Positions 1-6,435 of a DNA stretch of 8,830 nucleotides are shown here, piece after piece. The translations under genes and the position numbers were made by a program. Origin of the DNA: Bacteroidales bacterium (GTDB taxonomy: Bacteria; Bacteroidota; Bacteroidia; Bacteroidales; Paludibacteraceae); assembly GCA_900769035.1 (NCBI GenBank), contig CAAGFD010000274.1:1-8830 (forward strand), given 5' to 3'. Under the pieces are notes generated by a model, which had not been told where the DNA came from, made no database searches, and saw only the letters and a list, made by a program, of their open reading frames with translations. Every line of letters begins with the position of its first letter. The stretch's first letter is position 1.

Positions 1-30
1 CTGGAGTTCAGACGTGTGCTCTTCCGATCT
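1..30 (+). other. Illumina TruSeq read-2 adapter remnant (sequencing artefact)
   Basis: The first 30 bases match the 3' part of the Illumina TruSeq read-2 adapter, which begins CTGGAGTTCAGACG here and ends GCTCTTCCGATCT. Genomic sequence appears to start at base 31. In frame 3 the adapter translates to GVQTCALPI, a peptide string I recall as a common adapter-derived contaminant in protein databases. This is recognised directly from the sequence. It implies that the window begins at the end of an assembled contig that was not trimmed. Confidence 0.97.
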
Positions 31-104
31 ATATGCCCTATTATTGCTTTGGTTATTCAAAGTGTGTAGATACTTTCCATTCTGGTGGCAATGATGAAAT
101 GTAG
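31..104 (+). CDS. 3' end of an unidentified gene, cut off by the contig end
   Basis: Frame 3 is open from the adapter junction to a TAG stop at 102-104. It gives about 23 residues of native sequence, ending in CVDTFHSGGNDEM. A strong intrinsic terminator follows 28 bases after the stop, which is where the end of a gene would be expected; that spacing is the main support. The ATG at 33 is probably an internal methionine rather than a start, because the frame stays open through the adapter. I do not recognise the protein: the fragment is too short, with two cysteines and aromatic residues but no family motif. The frame could also be open by chance. Confidence 0.4.
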
Positions 105-132
105 ATGTTGAAATTTTTTTACAGTATATCAT

Positions 133-172
133 GAGTTGGAAAGTTTATATAATTTTCCAACTCTTTTTTTTT
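133..172 (+). terminator. Strong intrinsic terminator of the truncated upstream gene
   Basis: GAGTTGGAAA at 133-142 pairs perfectly with TTTCCAACTC at 154-163, giving a 10-base-pair stem with an 11-base AT-rich loop. Nine T residues follow at 164-172. This is a classic Rho-independent terminator for rightward transcription. It separates the gene remnant at 31-104 from the RNA ligase, so the ligase needs its own promoter in about 173-253. No TAnnTTTG box is evident there. Confidence 0.9.
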
Positions 173-253
173 GCCTATATGCGACAATATATAATATATA
201 CTTCTCCTTGTCTTTGTTATAGGCTTTTTATAAACAATTTAAATATTTATTTT

Positions 254-1273
254 ATGTTACAATTTAAAAAGTACAGCTCTATTGAAAATCATTTCGATAA
301 GAAGTTTATGGAGCATGTAAAATTAGAAATGCCGGGCGACTTGTTATATGTCGTTCAAGAGAAAGTTCACGGTACAAACGTGAGTTTCTTATGTGACGGC
401 AAAGAGGTAAAATTAGCCAAACGTACTGCTATTATCGCAGATGATGAGAATTTTTACGAATTTGCCGAGCTCGTTGATACTTATAAATCAAAAGTGATTA
501 TTCTGTTTAATGAAGTAAAGGAAATTTACCCCGAAATTACTTCTATTGCTGTATTCGGTGAGATGTTTGGCGGCTTATATCCTCATCATTTAGTGAGAAA
601 AAATAATCATCTCACTGCTATTCAAAAAGGGGTTTTCTATACTCCGAATCACGATTTTTATGCTTTTGATATTTTAATACATAATGAGCTTGAAGATAAA
701 TACCTCGCTGTAGATGAGGTTAATAGCTTGTTTGAAAAAGTTGGCTTTTTCTATGCTAAAACTATCTTTAAGGGTACTTTGAACGAGTGTCTTAATTACC
801 CTAACGATTTTCAAAGTAAAATCTCCGGATGGCTCGGACTCCCTCAAATAGAGGATAATATTTGTGAGGGTGTAGTAATTCGTCCTACCGTACCTATGTT
901 CTTCAGAAATGGTAAAAGAGTAATTATTAAGAGTAAAAATGATAAATTCTCGGAGAAAAAAACGACAAAAAAATCAGTTGTGAAGTTAGAAGAGTCTACA
1001 TTATACAGCGATATGTTGACTAATATTCTGTGTGAATTGGAATCCTTTGTTACGGAAAATAGATTGAATAATGTAGCGAGTCATATTGGAGAAGTCTCTA
1101 TGCCAAGGGATTTTGGTAAATTAATTGGTTTGATGTCGAAGGATGTCTTTGATGATTTTATGAAGCAATTTGAAAATGATTATAATGCTTTGGATAAAGA
1201 AGAACAGAAAGTGTTGACTAAAAAAATTAGTAAGTGGGTTTCTGCCCTCGTTAAAAAAGTATACATCGGTTGA
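254..1273 (+). CDS. T4 Rnl2-type ATP-dependent RNA ligase
   Basis: Predicted to seal 3'-OH/5'-phosphate nicks in RNA with ATP, through a ligase-adenylate intermediate, in the cytoplasm. The 339-residue product is close to the 334 residues of T4 Rnl2 and carries all the nucleotidyltransferase motifs. Motif I is EKVHGTN with the adenylated lysine at K37, motif III is FGEMFGG (101-107), motif IIIa is FYAFDI (135-140), motif IV is EGVVIRP (205-211), and motif V is VIIKSKNDKF (223-232) with K226 and K228. These positions lie one or two residues from the T4 Rnl2 lysines as I recall them. Residues from about 240 to 339 fit the C-terminal Rnl2 domain. ATG at 254 was chosen because the upstream in-frame ATG at 131 lies in the preceding terminator and would add 41 hydrophobic residues unrelated to the family. 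No SD is present. The gene stands alone between two terminators. Whether it serves RNA repair or descends from a phage is not decided by the sequence. Confidence 0.92.
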   Translation: MLQFKKYSSIENHFDKKFMEHVKLEMPGDLLYVVQEKVHGTNVSFLCDGKEVKLAKRTAIIADDENFYEFAELVDTYKSKVIILFNEVKEIYPEITSIAVFGEMFGGLYPHHLVRKNNHLTAIQKGVFYTPNHDFYAFDILIHNELEDKYLAVDEVNSLFEKVGFFYAKTIFKGTLNECLNYPNDFQSKISGWLGLPQIEDNICEGVVIRPTVPMFFRNGKRVIIKSKNDKFSEKKTTKKSVVKLEESTLYSDMLTNILCELESFVTENRLNNVASHIGEVSMPRDFGKLIGLMSKDVFDDFMKQFENDYNALDKEEQKVLTKKISKWVSALVKKVYIG

Positions 1274-1295
1274 TGTACATCTTATTTATAAATGT

Positions 1296-1343
1296 ATATT
1301 GCTACCTTGTCGAACTATTGTCTCGTAAGGTAGCAATATTTTT
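1296..1343 (+). terminator. Intrinsic terminator after the RNA ligase gene
   Basis: ATATTGCTACCTT at 1296-1308 pairs without mismatch with AAGGTAGCAATAT at 1327-1339. This makes a 13-base-pair stem with an 18-base loop that may pair weakly inside (CGA with TCG). The stem runs into TTTTT at 1339-1343. It lies 22 bases after the ligase stop. The convergent NUDIX gene ends at 1342, so its transcript also enters this hairpin. On the minus strand no T tract follows the stem, so termination there would be weaker. Confidence 0.9.
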
Positions 1344-1857
1344 ACAATACGTATTTCTTTAACTCCAATTCAAGGTTTGGTGTGAAGATGTTTTTCCCTA
1401 ATGTTTCTTTTAATTCGTTGATGCTCCAAAATTTGCCATCTATTACCTCCCCATCGTTCCAGTGAAAGGGTCCATCGTACTCAGTGCGGAATACGTTTAC
1501 TAATTCACATTCTCTGCCGGAGTCGTAGTAGTATGTCTCTACATGTACGGGAACGTACCTCTCAATACCAATTTCTTCAGCTACTTCACGTTTCAGTGCC
1601 TCTTCTGTGGTTTCTCCATAACTGATATGGCCACCAACGGCAGAGTCCCAGTACCCGGGTAATAATTTCTTTTGAAAAGAACGTCGTTGAAGGTATAACT
1701 TTCCGTCAGTAGAGAATACATGTAAGTGCACCACCGGGTGCAAGTATCGTTCCCGCTCTGCTGCCGTAGTTTTGTTGTGGCACTCCTCTCTGCTTGCCTT
1801 TCCTATTATTTCCCCCGTTTTTGTTACTATGGGTAGATATTCTATATTGTTTTTCAT
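1342..1857 (-). CDS. NUDIX hydrolase, YfcD/isopentenyl-diphosphate-isomerase-like group
   Basis: A 171-residue cytoplasmic enzyme predicted to hydrolyse a nucleoside-diphosphate-linked or related pyrophosphate substrate. The NUDIX box is complete at residues 76-98: G76, five residues, E82, seven residues, then R90-E91 and the metal-binding E94-E95 followed by I-G-I. The N-terminal segment with EYLPIVTKTGEIIGKA, a conserved ECH and HPVVHLHVF resembles the YfcD and IPP-isomerase-like branch, but the substrate cannot be told from sequence. The start at 1857 gives a normal N terminus for this group. No SD is visible upstream. It is separated from the methyltransferase gene by a terminator and 124 bases, and no good promoter was found in that gap. 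It ends against the terminator of the convergent ligase gene. Confidence 0.9.
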   Translation of the reverse strand: MKNNIEYLPIVTKTGEIIGKASREECHNKTTAAERERYLHPVVHLHVFSTDGKLYLQRRSFQKKLLPGYWDSAVGGHISYGETTEEALKREVAEEIGIERYVPVHVETYYYDSGRECELVNVFRTEYDGPFHWNDGEVIDGKFWSINELKETLGKNIFTPNLELELKKYVL

Positions 1858-1941
1858 TTTATTTTCCGTTTAATAAAAACCCGGAGGTTCGTTAGATGTT
1901 GCAATGTAATTTCTTGTGTTTAACAATATTATCTGTCTAAT

Positions 1942-1974
1942 AAAAACCCTCGAAAGTATAAGTGCTTCCGAGGG
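1942..1974 (-). terminator. Intrinsic terminator of the protease-methyltransferase operon
   Basis: Read on the minus strand, CCCTCGGAAG (1974-1965) pairs with CTTTCGAGGG (1956-1947). The stem has 10 base pairs with one G-U wobble and an 8-base loop, followed by TTTTT (1946-1942). It begins 7 bases after the methyltransferase stop codon, which makes it the likely 3' end of that transcript. The run TAATAAAAACCC at its distal edge recurs at 1871-1882 without a strong stem. Confidence 0.88.
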
Positions 1975-1981
1975 CAGAGAG

Positions 1982-3424
1982 CTATAAGTCTAATTTCTTT
2001 ATCAGTTTACTGTATTTCTGCATTTCGTATTCTTGCGATCCTTTCTTTAATTTGGAAGAGTCGTATTTGTCATTGTGTTTTTGATTTGTTTTGACTCTTT
2101 TGTCATCTTTTTTTATCCTCGCTTTTTTATCATCTTTACGTTCGCTTTTACGTTCGCTGTCGTAATATTTTTTGTTGCGTGGTTTATTTTCGTCGAATTT
2201 CTTATCGCTTACGAAAGGCTTTTTCTTGTCGAATTTTTTCTTTGTTACTTCAAAACTTTTTGTGAGTTTGTTGCCTTCGGCTTTAAAATCTTTATGAGTT
2301 CCGGAAAAAATTTCGAATTTCCAGAATTCACAATCTAAAGCACCGTTTTTAAGTTCCACTCTTTGAGATGGTTTCAATCCTATTGCTGCCAAATTTTCTG
2401 CATGAGAAGAGATAACCCAAGCTTCACCGTTTACGAATTTGTGTTTTAGAGCGCGACCGATTTCGCGGTATAGGTCTCGTAAATCTTCTGGTTTCAAGCG
2501 TTCTCCGTAAGGTGGATTGGTTACTATTAGCGACGGCTCTGTAACTTCTTCAAAATTTGCAATGTCTCGGCATTGAACTTCAATGTATTTCGATAGCCCT
2601 GCTGCTTTGATATTCTCTTGCGCTATTTTTACCGTATTTGGATTTACATCGTAGCCGATGATTTTATGTGTAAATTCGCGTTCTTCGCTGTCGTCATTAT
2701 ATAAGTCATCGAAGAGCTCTTTGTCAAAATCTTGCCATTTTTCAAAGGCAAATTGTGTTCGATATATGCAAGGCGGTATGTTTAAGGCAATTAAGGCTGC
2801 TTCAATAAGGAATGTACCGGAGCCACACATAGGGTCGATAAAGTCTTTGCTCCCATCCCATCCTGCCATTAAAAGCATACCTGCCGCTTGTGCTTCGGAA
2901 ATTGGAGCCTCGTTTTGACTGTTACGGTAGCCTCGTTTATGTAGACTTACTCCGGATGAGTCAAGCGATATGGTACATTCGTTGTGTGATATATGAATGT
3001 CGATATATATGTCCGGCGATGTAATGCTTACTGATGGTCGTTTGTCGTACAGCTCTGTAAAGTAATCTGCTATAGCATCTTTCAATCGATATGCCACAAA
3101 TTTGCTGTGACGGAAATTCTCGGAATTGACGGTTTCGTTGATGATGAAACTCTGTTTTATTCCGATATATTCTTCCCAATTTATCTTTTTAGCTTTTTCG
3201 TATACCTCGTCGGCATCGGTAGCTTTGAATTGTGCTATCGGAACTAAGATTCTTATGGCACTGCGTAAACATAAATTAGCTTTGTACAACAGAGCTTTAT
3301 CTCCTTTAAATCTTACCGCACGACGCTCTGTCTCTATTTCATTAGCACCTAATTCGGTCAACTCTTTGGCTAATATGTCTTCAAGCCCAAAGTAGGTCTT
3401 GGCTAACATGTTGAATTCTTTCAT
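1982..3424 (-). CDS. THUMP-domain class I SAM-dependent RNA methyltransferase (RlmL-type) with lysine-rich tail
   Basis: Predicted to methylate a guanine N2 in ribosomal RNA, in the manner of the RlmL half of E. coli RlmKL (m2G2445 of 23S rRNA). An N-terminal ferredoxin-like segment and THUMP RNA-binding domain cover roughly residues 1-155. A Rossmann methyltransferase domain follows, with SAM motif I DPMCGSGTF (197-205), motif II around GYDV (257-260) and the catalytic NPPY (303-306) in VTNPPYGERL. The RlmK half is absent, which is usual for the stand-alone family. About 100 residues after position 375 form a low-complexity tail rich in Lys, Asp, Arg and Ser that is probably disordered and binds RNA. 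The ATG overlaps the stop of the upstream protease gene in ATGA (3421-3424), which suggests translational coupling, and a purine-rich GAAGGA lies just before it. The exact target base is inferred from the family. Confidence 0.92.
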   Translation of the reverse strand: MKEFNMLAKTYFGLEDILAKELTELGANEIETERRAVRFKGDKALLYKANLCLRSAIRILVPIAQFKATDADEVYEKAKKINWEEYIGIKQSFIINETVNSENFRHSKFVAYRLKDAIADYFTELYDKRPSVSITSPDIYIDIHISHNECTISLDSSGVSLHKRGYRNSQNEAPISEAQAAGMLLMAGWDGSKDFIDPMCGSGTFLIEAALIALNIPPCIYRTQFAFEKWQDFDKELFDDLYNDDSEEREFTHKIIGYDVNPNTVKIAQENIKAAGLSKYIEVQCRDIANFEEVTEPSLIVTNPPYGERLKPEDLRDLYREIGRALKHKFVNGEAWVISSHAENLAAIGLKPSQRVELKNGALDCEFWKFEIFSGTHKDFKAEGNKLTKSFEVTKKKFDKKKPFVSDKKFDENKPRNKKYYDSERKSERKDDKKARIKKDDKRVKTNQKHNDKYDSSKLKKGSQEYEMQKYSKLIKKLDL

Positions 3425-5061
3425 TTTCCTTCTTTAATGTAATATAAAGCTCTTTGAAGCGCATCATTTTCAGGTAACATTATCTCGTAATAGGCTTTTG
3501 TGCTGAATAGTGTTTGTCCTATTATCGCCTTAATTTGAAGTGATATCTTCTCTGTGCTGTTTGTAAATTCTTTTTCTGTAAATTGTATTTTTTCTTCTTT
3601 TGATGCTGATTTTATTTTTTCAAGCAAGTCAGTAGGTACTGTAAAATGAGCTTTGTAGTATCCGAAACTCTTGTATTCGGATGTGAGCTTCTTGCGGTTT
3701 TTACCAATATAAGCAGATACTTCTTTGTTAATGATACCTTTACGTAGAAGTGTTTTGTGATATGTTGTGTATTTATTGGTGTCTAAAGGTACGAAGATGT
3801 CCGGAAAAATTCCTCCTCCACCATAAATAGTCTTGCCCTTCTTAAGCGTTTTGTATTTCAATGAGTCGGGAAAAGTGATGCTGTCGCTGTGCATGAATTC
3901 TCCGCGTTTAAATCTGTTCTCCAAGTCATGGAAATAGTTATCTGCCCCTTTGTCGTACGGCTTTTGTATGCTTCTGCCACATGGTGTGAAGTAGCGAGCT
4001 ATCGTTAGACGAAGTTCCGAACCGTCGTAAAGCGTTGTGCGATTTTGTATTAATCCTTTGCCGAATGAGCGACGACCTATTATGGTGGCTCTGTCCCAGT
4101 CTTGTAGCGCCCCTGCTGTGATTTCACTCGCCGAAGCGGAATATTCGTCTATTAAGATTATCAAATTCTTGTCGGTCAACTTTTTACCATAGTTTGAAGA
4201 GCGAATGTATTGTTCGGGATAATGTGTGCCTTTAGATGATACTATTGTAAGATTTGGCTCCAAAAATAGATTTACCATATTGATGGCTGCTTTCATAATG
4301 CCGCCTCCATTGCCTTGTAAATCAAGAATTAAAGTGTTAAATCCTCCTTCCGATTCCAGCTTGTCTAACGCTTTGTTCATCTCTTCGGTCGTCGTCATGG
4401 AGAAACTATTTACCTTGATATAACCTACGCCGGGCTCCACAATTGTAGATAAATCGATGGAGTAGATAGGAATTTTGTCTCTTTTTATAGTGAAAGCCAA
4501 GGTGTCTTTTTTGCTTTCACGTTGAATTCCTAAATGCACTTTGGTGTCTTTCTCACCTTTTATCATTGTCGGAATTTTTGAACGCTTGATTTTTACTCCT
4601 GCAACTCTCACACCATCAATACTTATTATCTTATCACCAGGTAAAATGCCTGCTCTTTCTGCAGGTGTGCCGCTTATCGTTTGATTGATAACTACCGTGT
4701 CGTTATATATATTGTATGCAACACCAATTCCTACAAAGTTACCCTCTATGCCTTCGTTCATTTCCGCTACTTCTGCCTTCGGAATGTAGATGGAGTGGGG
4801 GTCTAACTCTTTTAGTGCATTATTGATGGCATCGTCGGTGAACTTGTCAATATCTACCGAGTCCACATACATGCCTTTTACACTCTGTAATAGAGTGCAA
4901 TATTTGTACATTAGACTCTCTATTTGCTTGTCTAACCTCGAATTTATGGCATGTTTCATCCCTAATTGATATGCAGCTTTGTCGGCATTTGAATATTGTG
5001 AACATAATAATTCAACACTTAAAGTGCATATTAACAACAAAATAACTCTTCTTATCTTCAT
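3421..5061 (-). CDS. Exported S41-family (CtpA/Prc-type) carboxyl-terminal processing protease
   Basis: A 546-residue serine protease expected to act in the periplasm or at the envelope, cutting protein C termini or misfolded substrates. An N-terminal signal peptide (basic MKIRR, then a hydrophobic stretch to about residue 20) directs export. The cysteine at 20 does not sit in a good lipobox, so signal peptidase I cleavage is more likely. A PDZ domain spans about 100-185 (GNFVGIGVAY, AERAGILPGDKI). The S41 catalytic core follows, with LDLQGNGGG (247-254). The Ser-Lys dyad is S310, in SASASE, and K335, in SFGKG; the 25-residue spacing matches CtpB and Prc. The C-terminal 120 residues after GGGGIFPD (414-421) are a variable helical region. 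ATG at 5061 gives a sensible signal peptide. It is the first gene of a two-gene operon driven by a TAACTTTG box. Confidence 0.93.
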   Translation of the reverse strand: MKIRRVILLLICTLSVELLCSQYSNADKAAYQLGMKHAINSRLDKQIESLMYKYCTLLQSVKGMYVDSVDIDKFTDDAINNALKELDPHSIYIPKAEVAEMNEGIEGNFVGIGVAYNIYNDTVVINQTISGTPAERAGILPGDKIISIDGVRVAGVKIKRSKIPTMIKGEKDTKVHLGIQRESKKDTLAFTIKRDKIPIYSIDLSTIVEPGVGYIKVNSFSMTTTEEMNKALDKLESEGGFNTLILDLQGNGGGIMKAAINMVNLFLEPNLTIVSSKGTHYPEQYIRSSNYGKKLTDKNLIILIDEYSASASEITAGALQDWDRATIIGRRSFGKGLIQNRTTLYDGSELRLTIARYFTPCGRSIQKPYDKGADNYFHDLENRFKRGEFMHSDSITFPDSLKYKTLKKGKTIYGGGGIFPDIFVPLDTNKYTTYHKTLLRKGIINKEVSAYIGKNRKKLTSEYKSFGYYKAHFTVPTDLLEKIKSASKEEKIQFTEKEFTNSTEKISLQIKAIIGQTLFSTKAYYEIMLPENDALQRALYYIKEGK

Positions 5062-5086
5062 CGTTTTTTCTTTTTATTTTAAACTT

Positions 5087-5094
5087 CAAAGTTA
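5087..5094 (-). promoter_or_regulatory. Bacteroidota -7 box for the S41 protease operon
   Basis: On the minus strand this octamer reads TAACTTTG, an exact TAnnTTTG match, 25 bases before the protease start codon. The start site would fall near 5080. No good TTTG -33 box lies at the usual distance; the region upstream is A/T-only sequence. The call rests on the -7 box and its position. Confidence 0.6.
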
Positions 5095-5141
5095 ATGAAA
5101 AATTTTTAATTATACGTATTTATTTTTTTTGAAAAATTACG

Positions 5142-5255
5142 CCTACTCTCAACAAGCAACTGCAAAATTAGCGACAAAATTTGGAGAAGACTCCAACAGG
5201 AGATAAAAAATTAAGTTCCTGCTCTCAACAAGCAACGGCAAAATTAGTGACAAAA
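5142..5255. repeat. Pair of 38-base direct repeats in the divergent S41-thiL intergenic region
   Basis: Copy 1 (5142-5179) and copy 2 (5218-5255) agree at 35 of 38 positions and start exactly 76 bases apart. Each contains CTCTCAACAAGCAAC followed by GCAAAATTAG and GACAAAA. On the minus strand each copy carries TAATTTTGC, which fits the TAnnTTTG -7 box, but without a clear -33 box at the right distance. The 38-base spacer holds TTGGAG (5181-5186) pairing with CTCCAA (5191-5196). The same CTCC can instead pair with GGAG at 5199-5202. A shorter echo, AAATTAGTGAC, recurs at 5344-5354 just inside thiL. The pair could be tandem operator sites, tandem weak promoters for the protease operon, or the trace of a local duplication. 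Confidence 0.85.
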
Positions 5256-5285
5256 AAAGAAGAATACCTCATCAGACGTTTTTTC

Positions 5286-5315
5286 TTGTGATTTCGAGAA
5301 TAATTACTACCTTTG
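5286..5315 (+). promoter_or_regulatory. Promoter of thiL
   Basis: TTG at 5286-5288 and TACCTTTG at 5308-5315 are separated by 19 bases, the normal layout of Bacteroidota -33/-7 promoters. Transcription would start near 5320, leaving a short leader of under 20 bases before the thiL ATG at 5337. No TPP riboswitch-like leader fits in that space. Confidence 0.8.
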
Positions 5316-5336
5316 CAAACTATATTTTTATTTATT

Positions 5337-6392
5337 ATGACTCAAATTAGTGACTTAGGTGAATTCGGTTTGATTAAGAGACTTACCGAAGATATTAAAA
5401 TAGAAAATGACTCAACTGTTGAAGGCATAGGAGATGATTGTGCTATAATGGATTTTGCTGATAAAGAGGTTGTTGCTACTTCTGATATGCTCTTGGAAGG
5501 CGTCCATTTCAACCTTGTTTACGTTCCCCTCAAGCATCTTGGTTATAAAGCTGCAATGGTAAACATTTCTGACGTTTGCGCCATGAATGCGGTACCTACT
5601 CAGATGCTCGTGAGTATCGGTCTTTCCAGTAAATTTTCCGTTGAGCAACTCGAAGAACTCTATAGTGGCATTAAGTTGGCTTGCGAAAAAGCCAATGTAG
5701 ATATTGTGGGTGGCGATACTTGCGCCTCTTTAACCGGATTATCTATCTCTATCACTTGCCTTGGTGTCGTTGAAAAAGGTAAAGCTGTGCGAAGATCAGG
5801 GGCTAAACCTAATGATCTTATTTGTGTTACCGGTGACTTGGGCGCCGCTTATATGGGATTGCAACTCCTCGAACGCGAAAGAATGGTATTTGAGTCCGGT
5901 AAACAAGGTGATGATTTTCAACCCGATTTCCAAGGTAAAGAGTATATCCTTGAACGCCAACTCAAGCCCGAAGCTTGTATTGATACCGTTAAATTTTTAA
6001 GAGAGAAAAAGATAATGCCAACGTCGATGATCGATATCAGTGACGGATTATCTTCCGAAATTCTCCATATCTGTAAAGCAAGTAATGTGGGTTGCCGTAT
6101 CTATGAAGACAAAATTCCTATCGACTACGTAACTGCATCTATGGCAGAGGAGTTTAATATGAATCTGACTACAATAGCCCTCAGTGGCGGTGAAGATTAC
6201 GAACTGCTCTTTACTGTACCGCTCGAAAAATACGACGAAATAAAAGACCTCGAAGGTATACATATTATAGGTCATATAACCGAGAAAAACGAAGGTAGCG
6301 CCCTTATTACCCGTGATAATCAGCAAATTGAAATCTTCGCTCGAGGCTGGAACGCTTTTTCTGATAAAAATAATCAAGTTTCGGATAATTAA
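5337..6392 (+). CDS. thiL: Thiamine-monophosphate kinase ThiL
   Basis: Phosphorylates thiamine monophosphate with ATP to the cofactor thiamine diphosphate, the last step of thiamine biosynthesis, in the cytoplasm. The 351-residue product belongs to the PurM/SelD-like ATP-binding superfamily. Visible signatures are GDDCA (32-36), TSDMLLEGVHF (48-58), NISD (76-79), GGDT (125-128, metal and phosphate binding), SDGL (235-238) and GGEDYELLF (284-292), with a terminal GW near 337. Length is normal for the family. ATG at 5337 was preferred over an in-frame TTG at 5313 because that codon lies inside the -7 box. No SD is present. No other thiamine genes are nearby, and rpiB follows after 43 bases with its own -7 box. 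Confidence 0.95.
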   Translation: MTQISDLGEFGLIKRLTEDIKIENDSTVEGIGDDCAIMDFADKEVVATSDMLLEGVHFNLVYVPLKHLGYKAAMVNISDVCAMNAVPTQMLVSIGLSSKFSVEQLEELYSGIKLACEKANVDIVGGDTCASLTGLSISITCLGVVEKGKAVRRSGAKPNDLICVTGDLGAAYMGLQLLERERMVFESGKQGDDFQPDFQGKEYILERQLKPEACIDTVKFLREKKIMPTSMIDISDGLSSEILHICKASNVGCRIYEDKIPIDYVTASMAEEFNMNLTTIALSGGEDYELLFTVPLEKYDEIKDLEGIHIIGHITEKNEGSALITRDNQQIEIFARGWNAFSDKNNQVSDN

Positions 6393-6406
6393 TCATTTAT
6401 TTGTTG

Positions 6407-6414
6407 TACCTTTG
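6407..6414 (+). promoter_or_regulatory. Bacteroidota -7 box for rpiB
   Basis: TACCTTTG lies 21 bases before the rpiB start codon and 14 bases after the thiL stop. A convincing -33 TTTG is not found at 19 bases; the nearest candidate, TTTCGG at 6379-6384, is imperfect and too far upstream. rpiB may therefore be read both from here and from the thiL transcript. Confidence 0.65.
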
Positions 6415-6435
6415 CACCCGAAATTTTAATAACAT

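Noticed and set aside
131..253. N-terminal extension of the RNA ligase from an ATG at 131, adding 41 residues
   Set aside because: The extension lies across a perfect intrinsic terminator (133-172) and encodes an aromatic, hydrophobic stretch absent from Rnl2 proteins. Starting at 254 puts the catalytic lysine at position 37, close to T4 Rnl2.
1871..1949. TAATAAAAACCC repeated at 1871-1882 and 1938-1949
   Set aside because: Only 12 A-rich bases are shared; the second copy belongs to a terminator and the first forms only a 4-base-pair hairpin, so it may be a decayed terminator or chance.
2075..3395. Several plus-strand open frames opposite the methyltransferase gene
   Set aside because: They are antisense shadows of a gene with clear motifs; their composition follows the complement of lysine-rich codons and shows no family features.
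5313..5336. TTG start for thiL, eight codons upstream of the ATG
   Set aside because: The TTG is part of the TACCTTTG promoter box, so it should not be in the mRNA; ATG 5337 gives the standard ThiL N terminus.
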